DNA of 35,908 bases, taken from NCBI GenBank assembly GCA_015056415.1, contig SVGJ01000024.1, positions 1 through 35,908 of the forward strand, given 5' to 3'. Both the position numbers and the translations under genes were made by a program. The notes below the pieces were generated by a model. The model searched no databases and had not been told where the DNA came from. It saw nothing but the letters and a program-made list of their open reading frames with translations. Source of the stretch: Clostridiales bacterium. Its GTDB lineage: Bacteria; Bacillota; Clostridia; Christensenellales; Aristaeellaceae. This document shows positions 21,356 to 29,325 of this stretch, in pieces (the stretch's first letter is position 1; each line of letters starts with the position of its first letter).

Positions 21356-23131
21356 ATGAAGAAGATCCTGGCTTTCATCTTGGCCCTGGCCATGATGATG
21401 ACCGCCGGTCTGGCCCTGGCTGACACCAGCTACACCGGCACCGGCAAGGGCTTCGCGGCTGATATCAAGGTCACCGTGACCCTGGGCGACGACGGCTCCA
21501 TCGTGGACGTGGTGGTGGACGAGTGCTCCGATACCCCCGGCGTGTGCGACCTGGCCGTGGAAAAGATCCCCGCTGACATGAAGGAGCTGAACTCCATCAA
21601 CGTGGATACCGTTTCCGGCGCCACCTTCACTTCCAAGGGCATCCTGGAAGCGGCGAAGAACGCTCTGGAGAGCAACAACGTCGACACCACTGCCCTGATG
21701 GAAAAGAAGGAAGTCGTGGTGGAAAAGGCTGATGACGCGACCCTCGAGGCTGACGTGGTCGTGATCGGCGCCGGCGGCGCTGGCCTGGCTGCTGCCATCT
21801 CTGCCGAGCAGAACGGCGCGAAGGTCATCGTGGTGGAGAAGATGCCCAAGGTGGGCGGCAACACCATCCTGGCCGGCGGCGCTGTGAACGCTGTGGAAGA
21901 CCGCAGCGAGTTCGCCATCAAGCAGAATGACTCTGTGTACTGGCACTACACCCAGACCCTGTCCGGCGGCGACTATCAGGGTGATCCCGAGCTGGTCATG
22001 ACCCTGGTGGAGAATGCCTACGACGCCATCCAGTGGACCAAGGAGCTGGGCATGGAATGGCTGGGCGAGGACGCTGTGTTCACCGTTTCCGGCGGCCTGT
22101 GGCCCCGTGCCTGGAAGCCCGCCATGGTGGCCGGCACCGGCTTCTTTGATACCTACACCAAGTACATCGACGCTACCGACAAAATCGACCTGATGCTCAA
22201 CACCAAGGCCGAGGAGATCCTGGTGGACGACATGGGCGCTGCCTGCGGCATCGTCTGCACCGGCGAGACCGGTAACACCATCACCATCAATGCCAAGAGC
22301 GTTGTGGTGGCCACCGGCGGCTTCTCCAAGAACGTTGAGCTGCGCATGGCTTACGACGCCATCTGGGGTACCCTGGACGAGAAGGTTCTCTCCACCAACC
22401 ACGAAGGCGCCACCGGCGACGGCGTGAAGATGCTCCAGCAGCTGCAGGCCGATTTCATCCAGATGGGCAACATCCAGCTGCTGCCCCTGGGCGATCCCGA
22501 GACCGGCTCCCTGTCCGGCAACATCGAGCACGGTGTTGAGTCCCGTATCTTCGTGAACAAGTCCGGCCTGCGCTACGGCGACGAGGGCGGCCGCCGCGAC
22601 GACATGACCCGCGACCTGTTTGCTCAGGAAGACGCGCTCATGTGGATCGTGATGGACTCCGATACCTATTCCACCGGCGACGAAGTGAACAACTTCGGCG
22701 AGACTGCCAACCAGCTGGTGGCTGCCGGCCGCGCTGTGAAGGCCGACACCCTGGACGAGCTGGCTGCGCTGATGAACGTGGATGCCGAGAACCTGAAGGC
22801 TACCATCGATGAGTACAACAAGTACTGCACCGGCGGCGAGCTGGAGGGCCAGGCTGACCAGTTCGGCCGCACCCTGTTCGGCGCTCCCATCGATACCGCT
22901 CCCTTCTACGCCGGCGCCCGCGTGCCCACCGTGCATCACACCATGGGCGGCGTGCGCATCGACACCCTGTGCCGCGTTTACAATGAGGGCGGCGAGATCA
23001 TCGAGAACCTGTACGCCGCTGGCGAGGTGACCGGTGGTATCCACGGCACCAACCGTCTGGGCGGCAACGCTCTGACCGACACCGTCGTGTTTGGCCGTAT
23101 TGCTGGCGAGTCCGCCGCTCTGCAGAAGTAA
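21356..23131 (+). CDS. Secreted fumarate-reductase-like flavoprotein with FMN-binding domain
   Basis: This 591-residue exported protein has a signal peptide (cleavage after ALALA, about residue 22) and then an FMN-binding domain of about 90 residues. Its DTVSGAT motif (84-90) is the target of ApbE-type flavin transfer onto Thr90. An FAD_binding_2 domain follows, starting VVVIGAGGAGLAAA (about 135-148). Active-site landmarks of the fumarate/urocanate reductase group are present: GRRDDMTRDL with the proton-transfer Arg, HHTMGGV, and HGTNRLGGNALTD. No haem motifs or membrane anchor are seen, so electrons must come from a separate donor such as a flavin-based extracellular system. The terminal acceptor could be fumarate, urocanate or another enoate. 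The ATG follows AGGAGG. No ApbE gene is in the window. Confidence 0.92.
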   Translation: MKKILAFILALAMMMTAGLALADTSYTGTGKGFAADIKVTVTLGDDGSIVDVVVDECSDTPGVCDLAVEKIPADMKELNSINVDTVSGATFTSKGILEAAKNALESNNVDTTALMEKKEVVVEKADDATLEADVVVIGAGGAGLAAAISAEQNGAKVIVVEKMPKVGGNTILAGGAVNAVEDRSEFAIKQNDSVYWHYTQTLSGGDYQGDPELVMTLVENAYDAIQWTKELGMEWLGEDAVFTVSGGLWPRAWKPAMVAGTGFFDTYTKYIDATDKIDLMLNTKAEEILVDDMGAACGIVCTGETGNTITINAKSVVVATGGFSKNVELRMAYDAIWGTLDEKVLSTNHEGATGDGVKMLQQLQADFIQMGNIQLLPLGDPETGSLSGNIEHGVESRIFVNKSGLRYGDEGGRRDDMTRDLFAQEDALMWIVMDSDTYSTGDEVNNFGETANQLVAAGRAVKADTLDELAALMNVDAENLKATIDEYNKYCTGGELEGQADQFGRTLFGAPIDTAPFYAGARVPTVHHTMGGVRIDTLCRVYNEGGEIIENLYAAGEVTGGIHGTNRLGGNALTDTVVFGRIAGESAALQK

Positions 23132-23157
23132 TTCAGGATTACACAAGAACATAAAGG

Positions 23158-23189
23158 CTGCTCAGTCCTTCGGGACTGAGCAGTTTTTT
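23158..23189 (+). terminator. Intrinsic terminator of the flavoprotein gene
   Basis: CTGCTCAGTCC (23158-23168) and GGACTGAGCAG (23173-23183) form an 11-bp stem with a TTCG loop, followed by six T residues. Confidence 0.95.
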
Positions 23190-23233
23190 GTGGTATTGAC
23201 CGGCGCGGCAACGCTGCTGTGGCGCCTTGCCTG

Positions 23234-23277
23234 AAAAAAATCCCCTTCCCTGGACGGATGTCTGCGGGGAAGGGGAT
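23234..23277 (-). terminator. Terminator of the surface-protein gene
   Basis: ATCCCCTTCCC (23240-23250) and GGGAAGGGGAT (23267-23277) form an 11-bp stem. On the minus strand a T-run (23234-23240) follows. It lies after the stop of the convergent surface-protein gene. Confidence 0.85.
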
Positions 23278-23305
23278 GAATGAGGCGTCATTGACGGATG
23301 CCTGG

Positions 23306-24121
23306 TCAGGCGCGCTTTCTGCTTCGGAGAATGACCAGCAGACCCATCAGGCTGGCAGCAGCAAGAACCAGCCAGAGTGCGATGCCGGACTCATCCCCGG
23401 TGGCGGGGATGCTCTCCTCGGGGATGGCTTCCCCGCCACCGAGATACTCTTCTCCGGGTTGATCCTCTTCGGAAGGCATTTCTTCGAGCAGGATGTCCTC
23501 GGGGAGATCATCTTCAGGCTGATCCTCTCCGGGGGAAATATTCTCCGGCGGATCTTCCTCCGGCAGCTCTTCCTGGGGCGGATCTTCCTCCGGCAGCTCT
23601 TCCTGGGGCGGATCTTCCTCCGGCAGCTCTTCCTGGGGCGGGTCTTCCTCGGGTGGCTCTTCCTCGGGAGGGAGCTCCGGAGGCTGGTCGATGGTCGTGA
23701 AGGTTGCCGTGTCGTTTGCGAACGTAGGAGATGAGTAGGTTTTGAGCAACTCATCGCCAGCCATCACGGTTATACTCAATTCCGCCATGTCGAGATAATA
23801 GTCGGTGCTGTAAGCCAGCCCTTCATAGGGAATATCGACGTCAATGGTTATAGGATCGGTTCCCGTGATGGTGGCGGACATATCCTCTGCGTTTATTTCA
23901 AGAACCGGATCGTCCAGATCCAGCTGCTCGAAAACATGGATATGCACCTTGCCGGAAAGAATGATTGAATCAGCGCTGGTAAGTGTTTCGTTCGCCGGGT
24001 CCATCGAAACATTCAGCGTACCGGACACATCATAACCGTCCTCGGGCGAGTTCATCTGAACACATCCGGACATACACAAAAGACACACGATGAGCAGCAC
24101 ATACAGAAGGGCTTTTTTCAC
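23306..24121 (-). CDS. Surface protein with lipobox-like signal peptide, Pro/Glu repeats and LPxTG-like tail
   Basis: This protein of 271 residues starts at a GTG (24121) with AAGGAG upstream. The signal sequence ends in CMSGC, a lipobox-like site with Cys20 as possible lipid-anchored residue. Residues 30-145 form a beta-rich domain (VSGTLNVSMDPANETL to TATFTTI). Then comes an acidic Pro/Glu spacer with the ten-residue unit PPQEELPEED in tandem. The C-terminus reads SIPATGDESG, then a hydrophobic helix and RSRKRA, the layout of a sortase signal with IPATG in place of LPxTG. Carrying both anchors at once is odd; one may be non-functional. The role is unknown, probably cell-wall display. No sortase gene is nearby. 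Confidence 0.8.
   Translation of the reverse strand: MKKALLYVLLIVCLLCMSGCVQMNSPEDGYDVSGTLNVSMDPANETLTSADSIILSGKVHIHVFEQLDLDDPVLEINAEDMSATITGTDPITIDVDIPYEGLAYSTDYYLDMAELSITVMAGDELLKTYSSPTFANDTATFTTIDQPPELPPEEEPPEEDPPQEELPEEDPPQEELPEEDPPQEELPEEDPPENISPGEDQPEDDLPEDILLEEMPSEEDQPGEEYLGGGEAIPEESIPATGDESGIALWLVLAAASLMGLLVILRSRKRA
23551..23670. repeat. 30-bp in-frame tandem repeat
   Basis: A 30-bp unit is present in three identical consecutive copies (23551-23580, 23581-23610, 23611-23640) with a diverged fourth copy to 23670. It encodes the Pro/Glu spacer of the surface protein. Perfect identity at DNA level suggests recent slippage or unequal recombination. Confidence 0.95.
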
Positions 24122-24154
24122 AGGATCACTCCTTCAGGGGAGATGTACTTACAT

Positions 24155-24182
24155 ATTATACCACATTGGTGCGTTCTGTAAA
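24155..24182 (-). promoter_or_regulatory. Promoter of the surface-protein gene
   Basis: On the minus strand TTTACA (24177-24182), a 16-base spacer and TATAAT (24155-24160) lie 33 bases before the GTG start. Confidence 0.65.
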
Positions 24183-24205
24183 GAGGAAAGGCTGGCGGTA
24201 ATGGT

Positions 24206-25057
24206 TTACAGATTCTTTTCGATGAAGGCGAAAATGATCTCCAGCAGCCCACGGCTCCAGAAGGTGTCCTCGTGGGGCGCGCCGGTGACGCGGACCAGGT
24301 CGGCCCGATGGCCGTTTTCCGTGAGCAGGTGATAGAAATCCTCGCTTTGATCATAGGCCACCAGGTCGTCGGCGTCACCGTGGAGAAGCAGGAAGGGCGG
24401 CAGCTGGCGCCCGGGGCGTACATAGGCGGCAGGATCCACCAGGGCCAGCTTTTCACGGCAGGTGGAGGGATCCTTTCCGGCAAGGGCGAAGAGCAGGTTC
24501 CCATCGCTGTGCTGCACTTCGCTGGGCTGATGATCGTACATATCCACCAGGGAGGCGGGGCCGAAGCAATCCACCACTGCCTGCACGGCGGTGGACTCGC
24601 CGGCGTGATCGCCGGTCTCAAAGGCGGGGTCGTCCGCTGTCAGACCCAGCAGCAGCGAGGTGTTGCCGCCGGAGGATGTGCCCCAGGCGCATACCCGGTC
24701 CTTGTTGATATCGAATCGCTGGGCATTGGCTTTCAAAAAGCGCAGCGCAGCCTTGACGTCCTGCAGGAAGGCTGGAGCCGGGGCGGTGAAGCAGGAGCGG
24801 TGCGTCACGCTGGCGATGACGTATCCACGCATGGCCAGCAGGCACAGCTGGGGGATCTCCCAGAACTGGTTGGGCTTTTGCCAGCCGCTGCCCTGGATGA
24901 ACAGCACCAGAGGGAAGCCCTTCCCGCCGGAGGCCCACTGGGGCTTCACCAGCTGAAGCGAGAGCTCCTCCCCGTCGGGTGAGGCGAAGGGGATATTGGC
25001 CTGCATATCCAGCAGACCCTCATGGGTGGGATTGTGGTCGATGGTGATGATCGCCAT
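24206..25057 (-). CDS. Alpha/beta-hydrolase, acetyl-esterase/lipase-like
   Basis: This protein of 283 residues has no signal peptide. The oxyanion-type stretch FPLVLFIQGSGW lies near residue 50. The nucleophile elbow is WGTSSGGN with Ser128, the acid is in LLLHGDADDLVAYD (Asp228 or Asp231), and His262 lies in GAPHEDTFW. The order and the GDADDLV motif fit the BD-FAE/hormone-sensitive-lipase group of esterases acting on short acyl or acetylated sugar esters. The ATG at 25057 follows GGAGG at seven bases. It lies 30 bases after a second esterase gene on the same strand, so the two probably form an operon for ester hydrolysis. The substrate is not defined. Confidence 0.87.
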   Translation of the reverse strand: MAIITIDHNPTHEGLLDMQANIPFASPDGEELSLQLVKPQWASGGKGFPLVLFIQGSGWQKPNQFWEIPQLCLLAMRGYVIASVTHRSCFTAPAPAFLQDVKAALRFLKANAQRFDINKDRVCAWGTSSGGNTSLLLGLTADDPAFETGDHAGESTAVQAVVDCFGPASLVDMYDHQPSEVQHSDGNLLFALAGKDPSTCREKLALVDPAAYVRPGRQLPPFLLLHGDADDLVAYDQSEDFYHLLTENGHRADLVRVTGAPHEDTFWSRGLLEIIFAFIEKNL

Positions 25058-25087
25058 GCCGATACCTCCGTGAAGGGATGGGTCGAT

Positions 25088-25855
25088 TTACTTGTTCATC
25101 GCGAAGGGGATGAACTTCCTGATCTCGCGATCCCAGAAGCCCCACTCGTGCACGGCGTCGGGTTCCTCGTAGTGGGTCACGTCCCAGCCGTATTTCTTCA
25201 GCGCGGGGATGAACTTCTCATGCTGATCATACAGGAAATCCGCTGTGCCGCAGGAAACGTACAGCCGGGGAGCCTTCTCCGGCCTGTTCTTCATCAGGTG
25301 GAACAGGTCGTGCCGGCTGCCCTTCATTTTGCTCAGGGGGCCGAAGACCCGCTTGAACTCCATCAGGCGCTCCTCGCGCTTGCCGGTCAGGTCGCAGATA
25401 TCCGTCGCGCCGGAGAAGCTGGCCGCCGCGCCGAAGCGCTCCGGATGGGTCAGCGCCAGCTTCATCGCGCCGTAGCCGCCCATGGAAAGGCCGGCCACGA
25501 AGGTATCCTCCGGCTTTTCAGACAAGCGGAAGAAACGGTGCATGGCCCGGGGCAGCTCCTCGCTGACGTAGTCCCAGTACCGCTCGCCCTGCACCTCATT
25601 GGTGTAGAAGCTGTGATTGACGGCGGGCATGATCACGGCCAGGTTATGCTCGGCGGCGTAGCGCTCCACCGAGGTGCGGCGCATCCAGATGGAGTGGTCG
25701 TCGCTGTAGCCGTGGAGCAGATACAGCACCTTGGGCAATTCGCCCTCCTGGGCGGCGGTGATGCCGATGCCCTGGCTGGGCTCGGGCATGATAACGTTCA
25801 CGGTGGACGCCACGTTCAGCGTTTCGGAAAAGAATTGCACTTGCAGAAAGGCCAT
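25088..25855 (-). CDS. Esterase of the tributyrin esterase/esterase D family
   Basis: This protein of 255 residues begins MAFLQVQFFSETLNVASTVNVIMP, typical for EstA-like tributyrin esterases. KVLYLLHGYSDDHSIWMRRTSVERYA follows, and the elbow AGLSMGGYGAMKLAL has Ser124. The acid is in CGTADFLYD (Asp206 or Asp210) and His236 is in AVHEWGFWD. The family hydrolyses short-chain esters, including acylated carbohydrate and feruloyl-type esters. The ATG at 25855 is preferred because GGAGG precedes it by nine bases and the protein start matches the family; a much longer in-frame extension upstream is non-coding. First gene of the two-esterase operon, with its own promoter. Confidence 0.9.
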   Translation of the reverse strand: MAFLQVQFFSETLNVASTVNVIMPEPSQGIGITAAQEGELPKVLYLLHGYSDDHSIWMRRTSVERYAAEHNLAVIMPAVNHSFYTNEVQGERYWDYVSEELPRAMHRFFRLSEKPEDTFVAGLSMGGYGAMKLALTHPERFGAAASFSGATDICDLTGKREERLMEFKRVFGPLSKMKGSRHDLFHLMKNRPEKAPRLYVSCGTADFLYDQHEKFIPALKKYGWDVTHYEEPDAVHEWGFWDREIRKFIPFAMNK

Positions 25856-25886
25856 TTGATTGTACCTCCAACGATCAGTTTTTCTT

Positions 25887-25915
25887 AGTGTATCACCGAA
25901 GGGGAGGATTGGCAA
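25887..25915 (-). promoter_or_regulatory. Promoter of the two-esterase operon
   Basis: On the minus strand TTGCCA (25910-25915), a 17-base spacer and TACACT (25887-25892) lie about 30 bases before the esterase start. Confidence 0.6.
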
Positions 25916-25946
25916 GAGGTAGAGGATGCTTGAATACGCAAATACA

Positions 25947-25971
25947 GGGGGGCGATCGCAGATTGCCCCCC
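25947..25971 (-). terminator. Hairpin after the aconitase operon
   Basis: GGGGGGC (25947-25953) and GCCCCCC (25965-25971) pair, extendable by three further pairs including a G-T wobble. The minus-strand continuation TGTATTTGC is only weakly T-rich. Confidence 0.6.
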
Positions 25972-25988
25972 TTGCAGGTACTGATTTT

Positions 25989-26300
25989 TTACAAATGTGC
26001 CTGAACCCAGGCATCCACATTCGCTTCCGGCAGTTGCAGGGCAAGCCGGTAGATTTTGCCGTCCGGGCTGCGGTCCAAGAAGCGATAGTCATACAGCTCC
26101 CGGCGCAGGGTGGCGGGGTCGGCAAAGGTGTGCCAGTCCAGCAGGATGTCGTTGATCTCCCGCTCGGCGTATTCCCTGCCAGGCTCGAACTTCTGCGCCA
26201 GGTACAAAAGTGCGTAGAGCTTCATTTTCCGCTTGGCGGGGAATACGGTGAGCTTGCTGGATTCGTTCAGGAAGTTTTTGAGGATAATGTTCAGTTCCAT
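25989..26300 (-). CDS. DUF2087-domain protein
   Basis: This protein of 103 residues matches the DUF2087 layout. KLTVFPAKRKMKLYALLYLAQKFEPGREYAEREINDILLDWHTFADPATLRRELYDYRFLDRSPDGKIYRL spans about residues 16-87. The repeated basic and hydrophobic pattern resembles a winged-helix, and DUF2087 often occurs fused to DNA-binding domains, so a regulatory or nucleic-acid role is possible. Here it stands alone without a second domain. GAGG lies before the ATG. Third gene of the aconitase-phosphatase unit, 27 bases after the HAD gene. Its exact function is unknown. Confidence 0.8.
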   Translation of the reverse strand: MELNIILKNFLNESSKLTVFPAKRKMKLYALLYLAQKFEPGREYAEREINDILLDWHTFADPATLRRELYDYRFLDRSPDGKIYRLALQLPEANVDAWVQAHL

Positions 26301-26327
26301 AGGGCACCTCGCATGGGGGCGGGGACA

Positions 26328-27011
26328 TCATTGCAGCAGCAGAGCCTCGGCCTCCTCCAGGGATTCGACGATATAGGTAGCCTTATCGCTCTGGCCCTTG
26401 CCGTGCCGGGTGAGCCAGATGCTGTCCACGCCGGCGTTCCAGGCGGCGGCGACGTCGGCGGAGTGGCTGTCGCCCAGGAAGACGGCCTCGCGTTTGTCGG
26501 TGCAGCCCAGCATTTCCAGGGCCTTTTCCACCATGAGCGGGTTGGGCTTGCTGACGCCGATCTCCTCGGAGATGACGATGGCGTCCAGCAGGTGGGTGAA
26601 CTCGCACACGCTGAGGCGGCCGCGCTGGGTGGCGCTGACGCCGTTGGACACCAGGGCGATCTTCATCCTGCCGTGGACGGTCTGCAGCAGGTGCATGGCG
26701 CCGGGCAGCAGATCGGCATGGGTGGAAAGGTTGTCCTGGAAGACCACAGCCAGGTCTTTGGCGTCGATGTCGCTCCAGCCATAATGCCTGCACAGTTGGG
26801 CGAATCGCTCGATCTTCAATTCCGCCTGGGTGGTCTCGCCCCGCTCCAGGGCCTTCCACAGCAGATCATTGATGTGGTGATACACCTGGAAGATCTCCTC
26901 GGAGAAGGGTTTGCTGAAATGTCCCAGTGCGCCCTGGAGGGACTTCTTTTCCGCGGCATTGAAATCCATGAGGGTGTTGTCGTTATCAGCCAGAAGGTAG
27001 CGGTAACGCAT
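26328..27011 (-). CDS. HAD-superfamily phosphatase, YjjG-like 5'-nucleotidase
   Basis: This protein of 227 residues carries HAD motif I as ADNDNTLMDF (Asp9 nucleophile and Asp11), motif II as ALVSNGVS, motif III around SEEIGVSKPNP (Lys), and motif IV as AVFLGDSHSADVAAAWNAG. The helical cap lies between residues 15 and 100. DxDxT with an aromatic two residues later and the family order LVSNG, KP, GDS fit YjjG-type house-cleaning nucleotidases acting on pyrimidine nucleoside monophosphates, some of them non-canonical. Other small phosphates are possible. GGAGG is four bases before the ATG. It begins 12 bases after the aconitase stop, so cotranscription is expected; a metabolic link to aconitase is not apparent. 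Confidence 0.88.
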   Translation of the reverse strand: MRYRYLLADNDNTLMDFNAAEKKSLQGALGHFSKPFSEEIFQVYHHINDLLWKALERGETTQAELKIERFAQLCRHYGWSDIDAKDLAVVFQDNLSTHADLLPGAMHLLQTVHGRMKIALVSNGVSATQRGRLSVCEFTHLLDAIVISEEIGVSKPNPLMVEKALEMLGCTDKREAVFLGDSHSADVAAAWNAGVDSIWLTRHGKGQSDKATYIVESLEEAEALLLQ

Positions 27012-27023
27012 GGCGCCTCCTTG

Positions 27024-28955
27024 TTACTTGGAGCTTTCGCGGGTGTAGTTCAGCAGGCCGCCGCAGAGGATGCAGCCCTTCTGACGCTCGGTGAGGGGCA
27101 GAAGCACGGTGTATTCCTCGCCCTTGGTCTCGTTGCGGAGGATGAACTTCTCGCTGCCTTCTTCCACCAGGGCGCGGACGCCGGGCAGGGTCAGCACATC
27201 GGCCATATCGATGCGGTCATAGTCCGCCTCGTTTTCAAAGGTCATGGGCAGGATGCCGTTATTGATCAGGTTGGCCTGGTGGATGCGGGCAAAGCTCTTG
27301 GCGATCACCGCGCGGATGCCCAGATACAGCGGCACCAGGGCAGCGTGTTCGCGGCTGGAACCCTGGCCATAGTTGCTGCCGGCCACCAGAATGCCGCCGC
27401 CCTCGGCCTTGGCGCGGGCAGGGAAATCCTTGTCCACGGGGGTGAGGCAGAAGTCGCTGAGGTAGGGCACGTTGGAGCGGAAGGGCAGAAGCTTGGCGTC
27501 GGAGGGCGCGATGTGATCGGTGGTGATGTTGTCTTCCATCTTCAAAAGCACCTTGCCGGACACATCGTCGGCCAGCGCCTTGCCCATGGGGAAGGGCTTG
27601 ATGTTGGGGCCGCGCACGACCTCCACGGTGTCCTCCGCGCCGGGTTCCACCGGGGGGATCACCAGGTTGTCGTTGACCTCAAAGGCCTCGGGCAGGGGAA
27701 TGTCCAGATCGATGTCCAGGCAGCGGGGGTCAGTCAGCACGCCGGTGAGGGCGGTAATGGCCGCCGTTTCGCAGGAGACCAGGTAGATGCCCGCGCTCTT
27801 GGTGCCGCTGCGGCCAAAGAAGTTGCGGTTGTTGGTGCGCACAGAGATGGCGTTGGACTTGGGCGCCTGACCCATGCCGATGCAGGGGCCGCAGGCGCTT
27901 TCCAGGATGCGGGCGCCGGCGCCCAGCATATCCGCCAGCGCGCCGTTGCGGGCCAGCATGGTCAGCACCTGCTTGGAGCCGGGGCCAATGACCAGGCTCA
28001 CATCGGGATGCACGGTCTTGCCCTTCAGGATGCGGGCAACGCGCATCATGTCAGTATAAGAAGAATTGGTGCAGGAGCCGATGAACACCTGATCCACCTT
28101 GATAGGGCCGCATTCCTTCACCGTTTCCACAATGTCGGGCATATGGGGCTTGGCCACCAGGGGCTCCAGGGTGTTCAGGTCGATCTCGACGATCTCGTCA
28201 TAGGTGGCGTCGGCATCGGGCTTCAGCTCGGTCCAGTCCTGCTCGCGCCCCTGCGCCTTCAGGAAGGCACGGGTCACGTCGTCGGAGGGGAAGATGGAGG
28301 TAGTGGCGCCCAGCTCGGCGCCCATGTTGGTGATGGTGGCGCGCTCCGGCACAGTCAGGGTGGCCACGCCATCGCCGATGTATTCCATCACCTTGCCCAC
28401 GCCGCCTTTCACGGTCAGGCGGCGCAGCACTTCCAGAATGATATCCTTGGCAGCCACGCCATAGCTCAGCTTGCCGGTAAGCTTGATGCCTACCACCTTC
28501 GGGCAGCTGAGGAAATAAGCGCCGCCGCCCATGGCCACGGCCACGTCCAGGCCGCCTGCGCCAATGGCCAGCATGCCGATGCCGCCGCCGGTGGGGGTGT
28601 GGCTGTCGGAGCCCAGCAGGGTGTAGCCGGGCACGCCGAAGCGCTCCAGCTGCACCTGATGGCAGATGCCGTTGCCAGGCTTGGAGCAATAGATGCCGTG
28701 CTTCTTGGCCACCGTCTGGATAAACTGGTGATCGTCGGCGTTTTCAAAGCCGGTTTGAAGGGTGTTGTGGTCGATGTAGGCCACGGACTTCTTGGTCTTC
28801 ACGCGATCCACGCCCATGGCCTCGAACTGCAGGTAGGCCATGGTGCCGGTGGAATCCTGGGTGAGGGTCTGGTCGATACGGATGGAGATCTCCGTGCCGG
28901 GAACAAGCTCGCCGCTGAGCAGGTGAGTGGACAGGATTTTCTGTGTCAGGTTCAT
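27024..28955 (-). CDS. Aconitate hydratase (aconitase)
   Basis: This protein of 643 residues interconverts citrate and isocitrate using a [4Fe-4S] cluster. Cluster ligands are Cys295 (GSCTNSS), Cys355 and Cys358 (SACGPCIGMGQ). Early substrate-binding segments are GSDSHTPTGGGIGML (115-129) and MGGGAYFLSCP. The swivel domain at the C-terminus has NYGQGSSREHAALVP and RIHQANLINNGILP. The length and order match the shorter Aquifex-type aconitases seen in anaerobes, rather than the roughly 890-residue AcnA. The ATG at 28955 is chosen because GGAGG is seven bases upstream; the ATG six bases earlier is too close. The promoter carries a 12-bp palindrome at the transcription start. No citrate synthase or isocitrate dehydrogenase gene is adjacent. 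Confidence 0.95.
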   Translation of the reverse strand: MNLTQKILSTHLLSGELVPGTEISIRIDQTLTQDSTGTMAYLQFEAMGVDRVKTKKSVAYIDHNTLQTGFENADDHQFIQTVAKKHGIYCSKPGNGICHQVQLERFGVPGYTLLGSDSHTPTGGGIGMLAIGAGGLDVAVAMGGGAYFLSCPKVVGIKLTGKLSYGVAAKDIILEVLRRLTVKGGVGKVMEYIGDGVATLTVPERATITNMGAELGATTSIFPSDDVTRAFLKAQGREQDWTELKPDADATYDEIVEIDLNTLEPLVAKPHMPDIVETVKECGPIKVDQVFIGSCTNSSYTDMMRVARILKGKTVHPDVSLVIGPGSKQVLTMLARNGALADMLGAGARILESACGPCIGMGQAPKSNAISVRTNNRNFFGRSGTKSAGIYLVSCETAAITALTGVLTDPRCLDIDLDIPLPEAFEVNDNLVIPPVEPGAEDTVEVVRGPNIKPFPMGKALADDVSGKVLLKMEDNITTDHIAPSDAKLLPFRSNVPYLSDFCLTPVDKDFPARAKAEGGGILVAGSNYGQGSSREHAALVPLYLGIRAVIAKSFARIHQANLINNGILPMTFENEADYDRIDMADVLTLPGVRALVEEGSEKFILRNETKGEEYTVLLPLTERQKGCILCGGLLNYTRESSK

Positions 28956-28988
28956 ATTCATTCCTCCGGAATACGTTATGATATCCGT

Positions 28989-29041
28989 ATTGTATACAAT
29001 GTTGCCCATCCATCATAGCGGCAAGAGGGCGGCCCTGTCAA
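28989..29041 (-). promoter_or_regulatory. Aconitase promoter with GntR-type palindrome
   Basis: On the minus strand TTGACA (29036-29041), an 18-base spacer and TATGAT (29012-29017) form the promoter. ATTGTATACAAT (28989-29000) is a perfect 12-bp palindrome just downstream of the expected start point; its core resembles GntR-family sites. It is positioned to block transcription. Confidence 0.75.
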
Positions 29042-29098
29042 CCGCCTGACGGAGAAAGAACATCAAAAACGCATTCGGCAAAAAAACGAAAAAACCGC

Positions 29099-29127
29099 TT
29101 GACAAGCGGGATGCCGGGCAGTATAAT
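29099..29127 (+). promoter_or_regulatory. tRNA-Leu promoter
   Basis: Perfect consensus TTGACA (29099-29104), a 17-base spacer and TATAAT (29122-29127), ending 12 bases before the tRNA. This is the strength expected for a stable RNA gene. Confidence 0.93.
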
Positions 29128-29139
29128 AAATTCCGTTCT

Positions 29140-29227
29140 GCGGGAATGGCGGAATTGGCAGACGCGCTAGATTCAGGTTCTAGTGAGGGCTTTCTTCATG
29201 CAGGTTCAAGTCCTGTTTCCCGCACCA
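29140..29227 (+). tRNA. tRNA-Leu (anticodon CAG), CCA encoded
   Basis: The acceptor stem pairs GCGGGAA (29140-29146) with TTCCCGC (29217-29223). The anticodon stem CTAGA/TCTAG holds the loop TTCAGGT with anticodon CAG, which reads CUG, a frequent codon in this GC-rich genome. A long variable arm (type II tRNA) and the TTCAAGT T-loop are present. The discriminator base is A and CCA is encoded. A consensus promoter precedes it and a terminator follows at once. Its terminator sequence is repeated 1.36 kb downstream, around an AT-rich insert. Confidence 0.97.
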
Positions 29228-29231
29228 AATT

Positions 29232-29268
29232 AGCACGATGGTTTTGATACAAAGCCATCGTGCTTTTT
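29232..29268 (+). terminator. tRNA-Leu terminator, copy 1 of a 30-bp direct repeat
   Basis: AGCACGATGG (29232-29241) pairs with CCATCGTGCT (29255-29264) around a partly paired loop, followed by five T residues. The 30 bases 29232-29261 recur exactly at 30595-30624. Confidence 0.92.
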
Positions 29269-29325
29269 CTATATACGAAAATCCTTGTAGCATAAGGGAT
29301 TTCAGTACTTCGGCACAATAGATTA

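Noticed and set aside
21332..23152. A 606-codon minus-strand open frame
   Set aside because: Antisense to the secreted flavoprotein; low-complexity His/Gly/Val-rich translation, no ribosome site.
23551..23670. 30-bp repeats considered as a CRISPR array
   Set aside because: The copies are contiguous with no spacers and encode an in-frame Pro/Glu spacer. No cas genes are present.
25926..29018. A 1030-codon plus-strand open frame across the aconitase, HAD and DUF2087 genes
   Set aside because: It is antisense to three well-supported genes. Its translation is rich in His, Ala, Gly and Gln without domains, the usual shadow in GC-rich DNA with strong third-position bias.
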